From contig CARSRA010000015.1 in the NCBI GenBank assembly GCA_949063825.1, positions 1 to 20,280 of the forward strand: a stretch of DNA of 20,280 nt, given 5' to 3'. Under the pieces are notes generated by a model. That model did not search any database, was not told where the DNA came from, and worked only from the letters and a program-made list of their open reading frames with translations. This document shows, in pieces, positions 7,243-15,426 of the stretch; positions within the stretch are counted from its first letter, which is position 1, and each line of letters begins with the position of its first letter. The stretch is from an uncultured Candidatus Saccharibacteria bacterium. GTDB taxonomy: Bacteria; Patescibacteriota; Saccharimonadia; Saccharimonadales; Saccharimonadaceae. Position numbers and translations under genes: made by a program.

Positions 7243-8319
7243 ATGGAGAACGTACAGAAACGGCTGCGCGACTTATCAGCAAAGTTAGATGATACTTGGC
7301 AAAAACTACAGATCGACCAAAAACTTGCTCGTCAGGAGGAGCTCGAGAAAATCACATCTGACCCCGAATTATGGAAAAATCCTGAACGCGCACAAACCCT
7401 GCATCGCGAATTAAGCCAGTTATCAAATACCATACAACCATGGCGACTATTAAAGGCTCAGGTTGCAGATCTTGATGAAATTATTAATCTTGGTGACGAC
7501 GAATTACTAGCTGAAGCCGAACGTCAAATCGACATTTTAGAACAAGACTTAGTCCAGCTCAAAAAACAATTACGTTTTACTGGCGACTTTGATACTGGTG
7601 ATGCGATTCTGCGGATTACCGCTGGTGTAGGTGGTGTCGAAGCTATGGATTGGGCGAGTATCCTCGAACGAATGTATTTGCGTTTTGCCGAGGGCAAAAA
7701 ATTCCAAGTTATCTGTCTCGAGCGTGCCGCTGGTGAAGAGGCAGGGGTAAAAACTGCAGTTTATGAAATCCATGGCCAAAACGCTTACGGCTTACTAAAG
7801 AGTGAGCATGGTGTACATCGACTCGTACGTCTTTCACCTTTTAATGCCGATAACCTGCGTCAAACTAGTTTTGCACTCGTGGAAATCTTACCCATAGTTA
7901 CTAATGATAAAAAGATTAAAATCGACGATAATGACTTACGAATTGACGTCTATCATGCTGGTGGGCACGGTGGCCAAAGTGTAAACACGACTAATTCCGC
8001 CGTACGCATCACGCATCTACCGACAGGTACTGTAGTCGCGATCCAAAACGAACGTTCGCAGCTCCAAAATAAAGAAAAAGCTATGGAAATTCTACGTGGT
8101 AAATTAGCACAGCTCCAACAAGAACAGCAAGCCGAAGATATCAATAAATTACGTGCTGGCGAATCTGCTAAATGGGGGCAACAAATTCGCAATTATGTCC
8201 TGCAGCCTTATAAATTAGTTAAGGACACTCGTACAAAACATGAAAATAAAGATCCGGATGCAGTATTAGATGGCAAAATCGACGATTTCATTGAGGCGTT
8301 TTTGGATCTTGCACACTGA
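7243..8319 (+). CDS. prfB: Peptide chain release factor 2
   Basis: RF2 ends translation at UGA and UAA codons in the ribosome. The 358-aa protein shows the class-I release factor domains: N-terminal helical domain 1 (residues ~1-110), the codon-recognition tripeptide SPF at 198-200, which marks RF2 rather than RF1 (PxT), and the catalytic GGQ at 243-245 within AGGHGGQSVN. The frame is continuous: the in-frame UGA and +1 programmed frameshift that autoregulates many prfB genes are absent. The gene ends in TGA itself. RF2 together with UGA stops elsewhere in the window shows UGA is not reassigned here. Two promoters (7170-7198 and 7226-7234) precede it and no Shine-Dalgarno site is evident. ftsE follows after 24 nt with its own -10 box. 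Confidence 0.97.
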   Translation: MENVQKRLRDLSAKLDDTWQKLQIDQKLARQEELEKITSDPELWKNPERAQTLHRELSQLSNTIQPWRLLKAQVADLDEIINLGDDELLAEAERQIDILEQDLVQLKKQLRFTGDFDTGDAILRITAGVGGVEAMDWASILERMYLRFAEGKKFQVICLERAAGEEAGVKTAVYEIHGQNAYGLLKSEHGVHRLVRLSPFNADNLRQTSFALVEILPIVTNDKKIKIDDNDLRIDVYHAGGHGGQSVNTTNSAVRITHLPTGTVVAIQNERSQLQNKEKAMEILRGKLAQLQQEQQAEDINKLRAGESAKWGQQIRNYVLQPYKLVKDTRTKHENKDPDAVLDGKIDDFIEAFLDLAH

Positions 8320-8331
8320 TTATGCTTATGA

Positions 8332-8337
8332 TATTAT
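8332..8337 (+). promoter_or_regulatory. -10 box of ftsE (leaderless configuration)
   Basis: ATGATATTAT holds a near-consensus -10 (TATTAT) with a TGn extension, ending 6 nt before the ftsE ATG. There is no Shine-Dalgarno site. ftsE may also be reached by read-through from prfB. Confidence 0.5.
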
Positions 8338-8343
8338 AGTCGC

Positions 8344-9585
8344 ATGATACTGCTTGATCGTGTCACCAAAACATATCCGGGCGATGAAGATCCAGCGCTC
8401 GATAATGTGTCTATTCACATCGAACCACATGAGTTCGTCTTTTTGGTGGGTAAATCAGGTGCTGGTAAATCGACTTTGATCAAAATGATCACCAAGGAAG
8501 AGATGCCGGATTCGGGTAAGATTGTAATCGGTGGAATTGATTTAGATTTCGTAAGGCGACGTCATATCCCACATTACAGGCGGCGACTCGGCGTAGTTTT
8601 TCAAGATTATAAGCTACTGCCGACACGCACAGTGTTTGAAAATGTCTCTTTTGCACTCGAGATTGCAGGACTTAGCAACCGCGAAATCCAAAAAACTGTA
8701 CCAAAAGTCCTTGACTTGGTCGGTCTAGCCGATAAGGCACACAAATTTCCGACCCATCTTTCTGGTGGTGAGCGTCAACGTGTAAGCATTGCCCGTAGTA
8801 TGGCTAGACAGCCTAAGATCTTGATTGCCGACGAGCCAACTGGCAACCTCGACAAGCTAACCCGTAAAGAAATTATCGATCTTTTACAGCGAATCAACGA
8901 TTTCGGAACTACGCTACTGGTAACGACTCATGATGAAAACATTGTGAACAATCTCAGCAAGCGCGTAGTCACCCTGAAGGCTGGTAGAATTGTTGATGAT
9001 CAAAAAGTTAATGGAATTTATCGTCTCGATAGCGAGCCCGAAGTCACGCCAATGGACGCGGCGGCAGAACTCGAAGAGCAGCTCGGGGAAACTCTCTTTA
9101 TCCGTTCAGTACCAAAAACCCCTAGCGCCGATGCTAGACTCAGCTTCACGATGGAGGATGGAATCTATATAGAGCATAAGCGCCCGGCTGTCGGTTCAAA
9201 ACCAGCCAAACATTCCAACCTTACTGCAAAGGGGGTGAAAAGTGCTAAAAAATCTAGCACAAAAGACCATAAGGCAGCTTCAAAGACAAAGAATATCAAA
9301 AACGTTGAAAACACCAAGACTACAACCAAGGCAGCACCGGCACCGAGCATAGCGGAAGGACTTGCCCCAAGACCAACGAAGAGATCCGCTAAGAAAATCG
9401 CCACCGCACAACCTTTCTCCCAAGATTCAGCCAACCAATGGTATACCGCCTCCAAGCCCCTCAAATCTGCGCCCAAGCTTAGTAATTTGAGCGGTGGACA
9501 GACTATCAAATTAAAACCGGCTCCTAGTCTCAGTCAAGCCGTCAAAAAACCAATTCCTAGGCCACGAGCAAGGAGGGTAATTTAG
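8344..9585 (+). CDS. ftsE: Cell division ABC ATPase FtsE with long basic C-terminal extension
   Basis: FtsE is the ATPase of the FtsEX complex, which sits at the septal membrane and uses ATP to switch on peptidoglycan hydrolases. Residues 1-~225 are a complete ABC domain: Walker A GKSGAGKST (36-44), Q-loop QDYKLLP (87-93), signature LSGGERQRV (139-147), Walker B ILIADEP (159-165) and switch His196. Typical FtsE is ~220-230 aa; this protein is 413. The extra ~185 residues are low-complexity and rich in Lys, Ala, Ser, Thr and Pro, with alanine-lysine runs and a RPRARR end, so probably disordered and basic. The tail is in frame right up to ftsX, which starts 2 nt after the stop. A -10 box lies 6 nt before the ATG. 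The extension's role is unknown; nucleoid, membrane or RNA contact are guesses. Confidence 0.95.
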   Translation: MILLDRVTKTYPGDEDPALDNVSIHIEPHEFVFLVGKSGAGKSTLIKMITKEEMPDSGKIVIGGIDLDFVRRRHIPHYRRRLGVVFQDYKLLPTRTVFENVSFALEIAGLSNREIQKTVPKVLDLVGLADKAHKFPTHLSGGERQRVSIARSMARQPKILIADEPTGNLDKLTRKEIIDLLQRINDFGTTLLVTTHDENIVNNLSKRVVTLKAGRIVDDQKVNGIYRLDSEPEVTPMDAAAELEEQLGETLFIRSVPKTPSADARLSFTMEDGIYIEHKRPAVGSKPAKHSNLTAKGVKSAKKSSTKDHKAASKTKNIKNVENTKTTTKAAPAPSIAEGLAPRPTKRSAKKIATAQPFSQDSANQWYTASKPLKSAPKLSNLSGGQTIKLKPAPSLSQAVKKPIPRPRARRVI

Positions 9586-9586
9586 G

Positions 9587-10624
9587 ATGGTGGGTTCTAA
9601 AGCTGAAAAACGTGCAGACCGCAAAGCCACTAGAGCTAAACAACGGGAAAACCTTAAAACGCTCGTCGAGAACAGTAGCGTCAGCAAGGTTCGCAGTGCT
9701 GGCAGGGTATTAAAATACGGTGCCGCTAGTTTTCGACGCAATGTTTGGCTAAGTATCGCCGCAACGCTCGTGATGACGATCACTTTAATTATCCTAATCA
9801 TCACAATTGGTGCCAGCCTAATCCTCAGCGCGACCGCTGAATCGATGCGTCAAAAAATCGACATCACAATCTATTTCGCGCCTGGGACTAGTCAAGAAAT
9901 CTTAGATCAGGCTTCCACCGAAATGCGCGCCGAACAAAATGTGAAATCGATTGACGTTTCCGACACAAACGCCGAATATCAAGCCTTGATCGATCAATAT
10001 TCTGACGAAGATAGTATTATGGCGGTCTTTGGTATCGAGGGGATGTCCGACCAAACTTTATCTAAATTGCCGGCCGCGATGCGTATTAAGGTCTATGACC
10101 CTGATAATTTTTCTGGGGTCAAATATATAGTCGACAACAGCCCAACTTTCCAAGAACATCTCGATACGAACTATGAACCAACTTATGAAACTAACCAAGC
10201 CGAAATTGCTACTATTACGTCGTGGGCTAACATCGCCAAAAATGGCGGACTAATACTAAGTGTAGTCTTCTTAGTAATCTCCGTTTTAGTAATTTTCAAT
10301 ACTATTCGAATGGCAATTTTCTCACGCCGAGAAGAGATCTATATGATGAAATTGGTCGGAGCTGATCTTGGGTTTATCCGTGGACCGTTCTTGGTTGAGG
10401 CTGAGATTTGCGGTGCAATCTCTGGTGTACTAGCAGCAACTGCAGCATATTTTGGTTTCGATATGATCCGTGGTGGATTAGTATCTTATGGTGTTGATGT
10501 CTCTTTAGTAGATGGACTGCTACGCACTAGTCATCTAGTTTTGGTTTATCTTGCGGTTATCGTGATTGGAATGTTGGTTGGTATGATTTCGGCGCGCCTA
10601 GCCATGAAGAAATACCTGAAATAG
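9587..10624 (+). CDS. ftsX: Cell division protein FtsX
   Basis: FtsX is the membrane partner of FtsE; its large extracytoplasmic loop binds and activates division hydrolases. The 345-aa protein shows the FtsX layout: a cytoplasmic N-terminus (residues 1-~52), TM1 (~53-82), the extracytoplasmic loop (~83-215) and three more TM segments (~219-241, ~268-290, ~315-337). The FSRREEIYMMKLVGA segment after TM2 is the conserved FtsX cytoplasmic motif. The first ~50 residues are unusually basic (KAEKRADRKATRAKQR). A strong Shine-Dalgarno site AAGGAGG (9570-9576) lies 10 nt before the ATG, inside the end of ftsE, so the two are translated as a pair. It is followed after 95 nt by the CHAP hydrolase, its likely client. 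Confidence 0.95.
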   Translation: MVGSKAEKRADRKATRAKQRENLKTLVENSSVSKVRSAGRVLKYGAASFRRNVWLSIAATLVMTITLIILIITIGASLILSATAESMRQKIDITIYFAPGTSQEILDQASTEMRAEQNVKSIDVSDTNAEYQALIDQYSDEDSIMAVFGIEGMSDQTLSKLPAAMRIKVYDPDNFSGVKYIVDNSPTFQEHLDTNYEPTYETNQAEIATITSWANIAKNGGLILSVVFLVISVLVIFNTIRMAIFSRREEIYMMKLVGADLGFIRGPFLVEAEICGAISGVLAATAAYFGFDMIRGGLVSYGVDVSLVDGLLRTSHLVLVYLAVIVIGMLVGMISARLAMKKYLK

Positions 10625-10707
10625 ATGCGCACTACATTTTCGTGGTAGTCAAACTGGAGAACCCAAAAGTACTCTTATCTGAACTTTACTTTTTAGCATA
10701 AACACTA

Positions 10708-10713
10708 TAAAAT
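10708..10713 (+). promoter_or_regulatory. -10-like box of the CHAP hydrolase gene (leaderless configuration)
   Basis: TAAAAT (or TATAAA at 10706-10711) lies 6-8 nt before the ATG at 10720. There is no Shine-Dalgarno site. This is weaker than the other -10 boxes of the window. Confidence 0.4.
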
Positions 10714-10719
10714 AATATT

Positions 10720-11883
10720 ATGATTAGACGAAAACACAAAACTCCTGGTTTGCGTATAGTTTTGATCGTAGGCTTCCTAGCGAGCCTTTCAACGCTCAGT
10801 GGTTTTTGGCTATTTCAACACCAAGAACGAACTTACGCCTACCCAGCATCCTGTGTGACGGATGCCTGTCATGAAGCGTATGACCGCGCCCAAGCTTCGC
10901 AAGCTACTGCAAATGCCTTGGCTGATCAAGCCAATACTCTTGAAAACGAAGTCGCAAGGCTAAATGCCGAAATCGCTGCACTAGAGGCCGACATCGCTAT
11001 TAAACAAGAAATTGCGAATGGTCTAGCTCAACAAATTGATGAAAATCAAAACAAATTAAACTTACAACAGGCAGCACTAGCCAAATTGCTGGTCGATATG
11101 CATTTTGAGACTGAGACTGATGCCATCACACTACTAGCTAGCAGTGAGTCTTTGGGCGATCTAGCCGAAAAACAAAGTCGTCAGAACAACTTTAAAGACC
11201 AGGTTGCAACCTCGGCCGAACAAATCAAGACCGTTAAAGATGATCTCGAAAATCAAAAAGCCAACATGGAAGCATTAATTGCTTCAGCTGAGGAAAACCG
11301 TAGTCAGATTGCTGGCAAACGGAATCAGCAGTACAGCCTGAAAATCAAATACGAAAATGACTCTGCAGCCTTTGAGCGCGATGCTGCTGCTGCTCGTGAA
11401 GCAATGCAGAGAGAGATTGCTGCTGAAATCGCGCGAAATAACCGCGGCGGCACCGTGGGCGACGGCGTAAACTCCTATCCTTGGGCGGGGAATTGTCCAC
11501 GTGATGACTCGAATTATCTTTCACGCTTAAAAGATGGCACCGTGATCGGTGGCTATGTTTGCCAATGTACGAGTTATGCTGGTTGGAAAGCTTATGAATA
11601 CTTCGGTGTTGTAATTAATTCTTGGGGCAATGCCCGAACTTGGGGCTCTGGTGCTATTGCGAGCGGATACAAAGTAAGTAGCACACCCGCAGCGAACACC
11701 GTAGGTTATAGTTCAGCTGGAGTTTACGGGCACGTGGTTTGGGTAGAGAGCGTCAATAGTAACGGCACGATCAACCTCACCGAATATAATAACGCTAGCA
11801 GTTCTAAGAGCGGTCTTCCTGGGGATTTTGGGGCGCGCTACAATGTACCAGCCTCAGCTTATCGTTATATCTATTTTAGATAA
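10720..11883 (+). CDS. Secreted coiled-coil CHAP-domain peptidoglycan hydrolase (PcsB-like)
   Basis: The 387-aa protein is built like PcsB and related FtsEX-dependent hydrolases. It has a basic N-terminus and hydrophobic segment (residues ~11-33, a signal peptide or anchor with a possible cleavage region near 40), a long coiled coil (~55-235, rich in Ala, Glu, Gln and Asn), a short Gly-rich linker (~241-250), and a C-terminal CHAP domain (~253-387). CHAP catalytic residues are visible: Cys283 in CQCTSYAGW, His338 in YGHVVWVES, and Glu355/Asn357 in the NLTEYN strand. CHAP domains act as peptidoglycan amidases or endopeptidases. In streptococci the coiled coil of PcsB is the part that engages FtsX, and the position directly after ftsEX supports the same arrangement here. 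It may be initiated from its own leaderless-type promoter. Family call is strong; the bond cleaved is not known. Confidence 0.9.
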   Translation: MIRRKHKTPGLRIVLIVGFLASLSTLSGFWLFQHQERTYAYPASCVTDACHEAYDRAQASQATANALADQANTLENEVARLNAEIAALEADIAIKQEIANGLAQQIDENQNKLNLQQAALAKLLVDMHFETETDAITLLASSESLGDLAEKQSRQNNFKDQVATSAEQIKTVKDDLENQKANMEALIASAEENRSQIAGKRNQQYSLKIKYENDSAAFERDAAAAREAMQREIAAEIARNNRGGTVGDGVNSYPWAGNCPRDDSNYLSRLKDGTVIGGYVCQCTSYAGWKAYEYFGVVINSWGNARTWGSGAIASGYKVSSTPAANTVGYSSAGVYGHVVWVESVNSNGTINLTEYNNASSSKSGLPGDFGARYNVPASAYRYIYFR

Positions 11884-11888
11884 TTCTG

Positions 11889-11897
11889 TGCTATAAT
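11889..11897 (+). promoter_or_regulatory. Extended -10 promoter of ctpA (leaderless configuration)
   Basis: TCTGTGCTATAAT (TGn plus perfect -10 at 11892-11897) ends 6 nt before the ctpA ATG and starts just after the CHAP gene's stop. There is no Shine-Dalgarno site. Confidence 0.65.
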
Positions 11898-11903
11898 AAA
11901 GTC

Positions 11904-13103
11904 ATGTCAAAATGGGATGAGAAACGAGTCAGCCTTGGTGGAGCGATCATTGGCAGTGTAGTGACGCTCACAATCGGATTCTTCATCGGCATTGGTTGGA
12001 ATCAATTTTCCAGCAATTTCTTGCCGTATCTCGGCGTCAGAACAAAGTCTACCAATGATTGGTCGGCATTAGACGAAGTTTATACAAATTTGAGTGCTTA
12101 TTATGATGGCGAGATCGACAAGACTATGCTGGTCGAGGGGGCCAAGAAGGGAATGACGGATGCGCTTGGCGATGTCTATACTAAATACATGGATGCCGAA
12201 GAAGCCAAGGAATATCAAGATACCCTGCATGGTGCTGCCGGATCTGGGATTGGCGTAGTAATGGCGCTTCGTGATGGATACACCAGGATCATCCGCACCC
12301 TGCCGGACAACCCAGCTGAAAAAGCCGGCATTAAAGCTGGCGATATTATCTACAAGGTTGATGGCGAAGAAGTCTACAATAAAGATTCTGACACCATCAG
12401 CAGCAAGATCCGTGGCGAAATTGGCACTGAAGTCGAAGTAACCGTCGTACGTGATGGCGAAGAAAAAACTTTCAAGATGAAACGCGAGACCATTAATAAC
12501 GTCTCAGCTTATGTTGAGTATGAAGGCGACATTGCCATTCTTACGGTGACGCGGTTCGACAATGATACCGGTAATATCATTCGTAAAATTGTCCAGGAGG
12601 ACTTCGCCAAGAAAAATGTCAAAAAAGTCATCCTTGATCTACGCAACAACGGAGGTGGTTATGTTTCGGCTGCTAAGGATCTAGTCTCGCTTTGGATGGA
12701 CGGAGACAAAGTCTTAGTTCAGAAAAGTAAAAATGAAGGCGAAGACGTCACGTATGCCAATCATAACCAAGCCGTTCTGAAGGATCTTCCGACCGTCGTG
12801 CTGGTGAACGGCGCCACCGCTTCAGCCTCTGAGATCGTCGCAGGTGCCCTAAAAGATTATGACAAGGCGCATATCGTCGGTGAAACTACTTTCGGTAAAG
12901 GCGTTGTCCAAACCCTGCTCAACCTCTCAAACAATACGCTACTCAAAGTCACTACCGCAAAATGGTACACACCGAGCGGTATTAGTCTAAACGGTGAGGG
13001 TATTAAACCCGACCAGGAAGTTATCTTAACCTATGATGATGCAAACCATAGCCGCGATCCACAAATGGATGCTGCTAAAAAATATTTAAAGGAGTTAAAA
13101 TGA
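11904..13103 (+). CDS. ctpA: C-terminal processing protease, S41 family (CtpA/CtpB type)
   Basis: The 399-aa membrane-anchored serine protease has an N-terminal TM or signal segment (residues ~12-31), a substrate-gating PDZ domain (~110-195, GIGVV...AGIKAGDIIYKVDG) and a C-terminal S41 protease core. Catalytic residues follow the Ser/Lys/Gln pattern of CtpB: Ser307 in NGATASASE, Lys332 and Gln336 in TTFGKGVVQ, with the expected 25-residue Ser-Lys spacing. S41 proteases trim exported proteins and, in several bacteria, regulate cell-wall hydrolases, which fits the neighbouring CHAP hydrolase. It has its own leaderless-type promoter. The stop overlaps the glutaredoxin start (ATGA, 13100-13103), so the downstream genes are coupled to it. 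Confidence 0.94.
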   Translation: MSKWDEKRVSLGGAIIGSVVTLTIGFFIGIGWNQFSSNFLPYLGVRTKSTNDWSALDEVYTNLSAYYDGEIDKTMLVEGAKKGMTDALGDVYTKYMDAEEAKEYQDTLHGAAGSGIGVVMALRDGYTRIIRTLPDNPAEKAGIKAGDIIYKVDGEEVYNKDSDTISSKIRGEIGTEVEVTVVRDGEEKTFKMKRETINNVSAYVEYEGDIAILTVTRFDNDTGNIIRKIVQEDFAKKNVKKVILDLRNNGGGYVSAAKDLVSLWMDGDKVLVQKSKNEGEDVTYANHNQAVLKDLPTVVLVNGATASASEIVAGALKDYDKAHIVGETTFGKGVVQTLLNLSNNTLLKVTTAKWYTPSGISLNGEGIKPDQEVILTYDDANHSRDPQMDAAKKYLKELK

Positions 13104-13303
13104 TCAAAGTATACACCACCCCCACCTGCATTTATTGCCACGCCCTAATGGACTGGCTTGATCAAGAGGGGATCGAATATCAAGAAATTGATGCAAGCAC
13201 AAACCCGGAAATTAGTGCTGTGCCAGTCACCGAAATTGGCGACGAGCGCATTATCGGCTTTGATCGTCCCGCTATCAAACGCGCTCTAGCTAACGGACGG
13301 TAG
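13100..13303 (+). CDS. Mini-glutaredoxin (NrdH/Grx-like)
   Basis: This 67-aa single-domain thiol-disulfide oxidoreductase has the redox motif CIYC (Cys10-Cys13) after a beta strand (MIKVYTTPT), a cis-Pro signature VPVT (residues ~42-45) and a C-terminal GFDR helix start, as in NrdH/glutaredoxin-like proteins. At 67 aa it is slightly shorter than usual (75-85). It would reduce disulfides in the cytoplasm; no signal peptide is present. A good Shine-Dalgarno site (AAGGAG, 5 nt before ATG) lies in the end of ctpA, with which it overlaps by 4 nt. The partner (ribonucleotide reductase, thioredoxin reductase or other) is not visible. Confidence 0.85.
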   Translation: MIKVYTTPTCIYCHALMDWLDQEGIEYQEIDASTNPEISAVPVTEIGDERIIGFDRPAIKRALANGR

Positions 13304-13304
13304 A

Positions 13305-14036
13305 ATGCAGCGCCAAAAACCAGAAATCCTCTTCTTGCATGGTTATCGTGGAGCACCGATCGGTGTAGCAGCGATCGCGGATGAATTACGTAAAAAAGAC
13401 TACGCAGTCCATACGCCGGCCGTACCTCCCTTCGCCGGCGCAGAGCTAATGCCCACATACTCTCCGCAAAGCTATGCTAATTTTGTCAAGGATTATATTA
13501 CTGAGCATAAGTTAGATAAGCCAGTCCTCATCGGTCACTCAATGGGTTCGATTGTAGCCGCAATGGTCGCTAGCCAATATCCAGACCTAATCAACGACAA
13601 GATAATCCTACTTTCACCAATTTCTAAACGCACGCCTCGGGCGCTTTCGGTTCTTTCCATGACCGCGGCCTATCTACCTCGCACTCTAGTCGATTATGTG
13701 ACCACCAAGGTCTTATATGTCGGTAAGGATCGTAGAGAACTACGTAACATCCTTCAAATCACACATGACTGCACTAATGCTACTAGCGCCCCTAGAAAAG
13801 ATCTCGCACGGGCTGGACGTTTTTCGGCTGATCATGGAATTTTAGAATTAGATTTCGATAAAAATACCCTCTTGTTAGCCGGAGCTAAAGATCGCCTCGT
13901 AAAACAAAAGGACACCAAAAAACTCGCGAATAAACTTAAGGCCGAATTAATCTTCCTCGATGATACTGGCCACATTCATAATTACGAAAAGCCGCAGGAA
14001 ACCGCAGCCGAAATCGTCAAATTTTTAGAGAAATAA
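13305..14036 (+). CDS. Alpha/beta hydrolase
   Basis: The 243-aa cytoplasmic protein has the alpha/beta-hydrolase fold: an oxyanion-region motif LHGYRG (11-16), nucleophile elbow GHSMGS with Ser79, an acid in GAKDRLV and a C-terminal His in GHIHNYEKP. The triad Ser/Asp/His is therefore complete. It resembles the RBBP9/YdeN and lysophospholipase-like members, but the substrate cannot be read from sequence. It begins 2 nt after the glutaredoxin stop and is the last gene of the ctpA-grx-hydrolase unit; only a weak GGACGG-type Shine-Dalgarno site precedes it. No clear intrinsic terminator is seen in the 53 nt before the converging glycosyltransferase gene. Confidence 0.88.
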   Translation: MQRQKPEILFLHGYRGAPIGVAAIADELRKKDYAVHTPAVPPFAGAELMPTYSPQSYANFVKDYITEHKLDKPVLIGHSMGSIVAAMVASQYPDLINDKIILLSPISKRTPRALSVLSMTAAYLPRTLVDYVTTKVLYVGKDRRELRNILQITHDCTNATSAPRKDLARAGRFSADHGILELDFDKNTLLLAGAKDRLVKQKDTKKLANKLKAELIFLDDTGHIHNYEKPQETAAEIVKFLEK

Positions 14037-14051
14037 TATCCTTATCTCTCT

Positions 14052-14060
14052 ATTATAGCA
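14052..14060 (-). promoter_or_regulatory. Possible antisense promoter behind the glycosyltransferase gene
   Basis: The minus strand reads TGCTATAAT followed by AGAGAGATAAGG, almost identical to the prfB P1 region (TATAATAGAGAGATAGGG). It points into the 3' end of the hydrolase gene with no ORF of its own. No -35 box is evident. It may be an antisense start or a chance match. Confidence 0.3.
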
Positions 14061-14089
14061 CAACATGGCCAGTATTCCCAGGATAGAAG

Positions 14090-15379
14090 TTAACGTTGCC
14101 ACCATCTACGCGAATTTTGTAGTTTTTTACCCTTCAGGGCCACTGCTTCGCCATAAATCTCCGTGAATCGCGCGAGAGTGCGGTTCAGATCATGCTGTTT
14201 AGCGATTTCTAAACTGGCAGCACTATATTTCGCGCATATTTTTTTGTCCGTAAGGATCTTGACCAATGCCCGCGCCATCGCGCTAGTATCGCCTGGGCGA
14301 CACAGTACGCCATTTTTATGATTTTGGCATAGTTCACTCACCGCGCCAGCATCCACCGCCACTAGTGGGAGTCCAGTTGCAGCCGCCTCAATCAAGACGA
14401 TTCCTTGGGTTTCAGTCTCGCTAGCAGTAGCGAAAACCGTTGACGCACGATAGAGATCTGCAATATCCGGTAGCATCACACGACCAAGGAATTTTACCGA
14501 GTCCTCCATGCCTAACCCCTGTACAAGATCACGCAAGCGGCTACGATCAGTGCCATCACCTACGATCACAAGTTCCGCGTCTGGTACTTTTGCTAAAACT
14601 TCTACGAACGCCGTCACAACATTGCCAATGCTTTTCTCTGGATCCACTCGTCCAACATACAAAACTCGCGGTCGGTCAGGACGCAAATGAAAATGTCTGA
14701 GCACCTTGAATCTTGGCTTACTTGGTGTAAACTCGGCGAGATCGACGCCGTTCGACAATGGCTCGACAGGCACTTTGAACCGCCGACGATTTTTTGGTAC
14801 TAAATCCTCGATCGCCATCTCGGTCGGCATAGTAGCATACTCAGCATGTTTCAAAAAACTCGCCATGTAAGTCCTCAGTGCAGCATCGACCGGGCGCTTA
14901 ATCGGCTTTAAAACTTTCACTTGGCCAGTAATATTGTCCGGGTACGCATGTCCAGTACCCACCATGGGGATATCTTTTTTCTTGGCATAGCGTCGTGCAG
15001 CGATCGCGATAGTTTCGGCAGTCTGATTATGAATGACATCCGGGCGAAAACGATCCAAGGCTTTCTTCATGGCAGGATAGGGCTCAAGAGCCACCCAAAT
15101 ACCATGCCGATAGGCTAAACGTGGTAAAGGCTTGCCTAGAATTGCTTTCTGATCTGGTACCTTATTGATCTGATCAGGATAAAACGGAAATCGGATTGAG
15201 CGCAAATACAAAGTACTGACTCCATCCTGGCGCCGCCGATGAGTGCGCCCCGTAAAACTTGGACAAATCACCATCACTTCATGGCCTTGCCGAGCAAGAC
15301 CTTTAGCAAGATTATGCGCAAAGACCGCCACGCCATTCGTCATAGGATAATATAAATCACTCGTAATCGCAATTCTCAT
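14090..15379 (-). CDS. GT4-family glycosyltransferase
   Basis: The 429-aa protein is a retaining GT-B glycosyltransferase of family GT4. The N-terminal acceptor domain begins MRIAITSDLYYPMTNGVA with a glycine-turn, and the C-terminal nucleotide-sugar domain begins near RVLYVGRVDPEKS (~239-250) and carries the EX7E motif Glu323...Glu331 in TETQGIVLIE. The N-terminal pattern resembles GT4 enzymes that glycosylate membrane lipids (PimB or diacylglycerol glucosyltransferases), with a basic stretch (THRRRQ, 47-51) suited to membrane contact. The acceptor is inferred, not shown. It is transcribed alone, divergently from smpB, from an extended -10 placed 8 nt before the ATG. A second GT4 gene (17298-18509) begins with a very similar N-terminus. 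Confidence 0.9.
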   Translation of the reverse strand: MRIAITSDLYYPMTNGVAVFAHNLAKGLARQGHEVMVICPSFTGRTHRRRQDGVSTLYLRSIRFPFYPDQINKVPDQKAILGKPLPRLAYRHGIWVALEPYPAMKKALDRFRPDVIHNQTAETIAIAARRYAKKKDIPMVGTGHAYPDNITGQVKVLKPIKRPVDAALRTYMASFLKHAEYATMPTEMAIEDLVPKNRRRFKVPVEPLSNGVDLAEFTPSKPRFKVLRHFHLRPDRPRVLYVGRVDPEKSIGNVVTAFVEVLAKVPDAELVIVGDGTDRSRLRDLVQGLGMEDSVKFLGRVMLPDIADLYRASTVFATASETETQGIVLIEAAATGLPLVAVDAGAVSELCQNHKNGVLCRPGDTSAMARALVKILTDKKICAKYSAASLEIAKQHDLNRTLARFTEIYGEAVALKGKKLQNSRRWWQR

Positions 15380-15387
15380 ATCTTAGT

Positions 15388-15396
15388 ATTATAGCA
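15388..15396 (-). promoter_or_regulatory. Extended -10 promoter of the GT4 gene (leaderless configuration)
   Basis: The minus strand reads TGCTATAAT, ending 8 nt before the glycosyltransferase ATG. There is no Shine-Dalgarno site. It lies back to back with the smpB promoter 30 bp away. Confidence 0.6.
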
Positions 15397-15426
15397 TAAT
15401 TGACTATACACCGCGAGTTGCTTCTG

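Noticed and set aside
7243..7330. Programmed +1 frameshift in prfB
   Set aside because: The frame is open throughout from ATG to the GGQ domain; there is no in-frame UGA or slippery CUU-UGA site.
9165..9509. Long minus-strand ORF of 114 aa opposite the ftsE tail
   Set aside because: It is a composition shadow of the Lys/Ala-rich tail, hydrophobic by reverse complement, with no promoter or Shine-Dalgarno site.
10625..10719. Hairpin after ftsX (ACTAC...GTAGT) as terminator or attenuator
   Set aside because: A 5-bp stem without a U tract is too weak to call.
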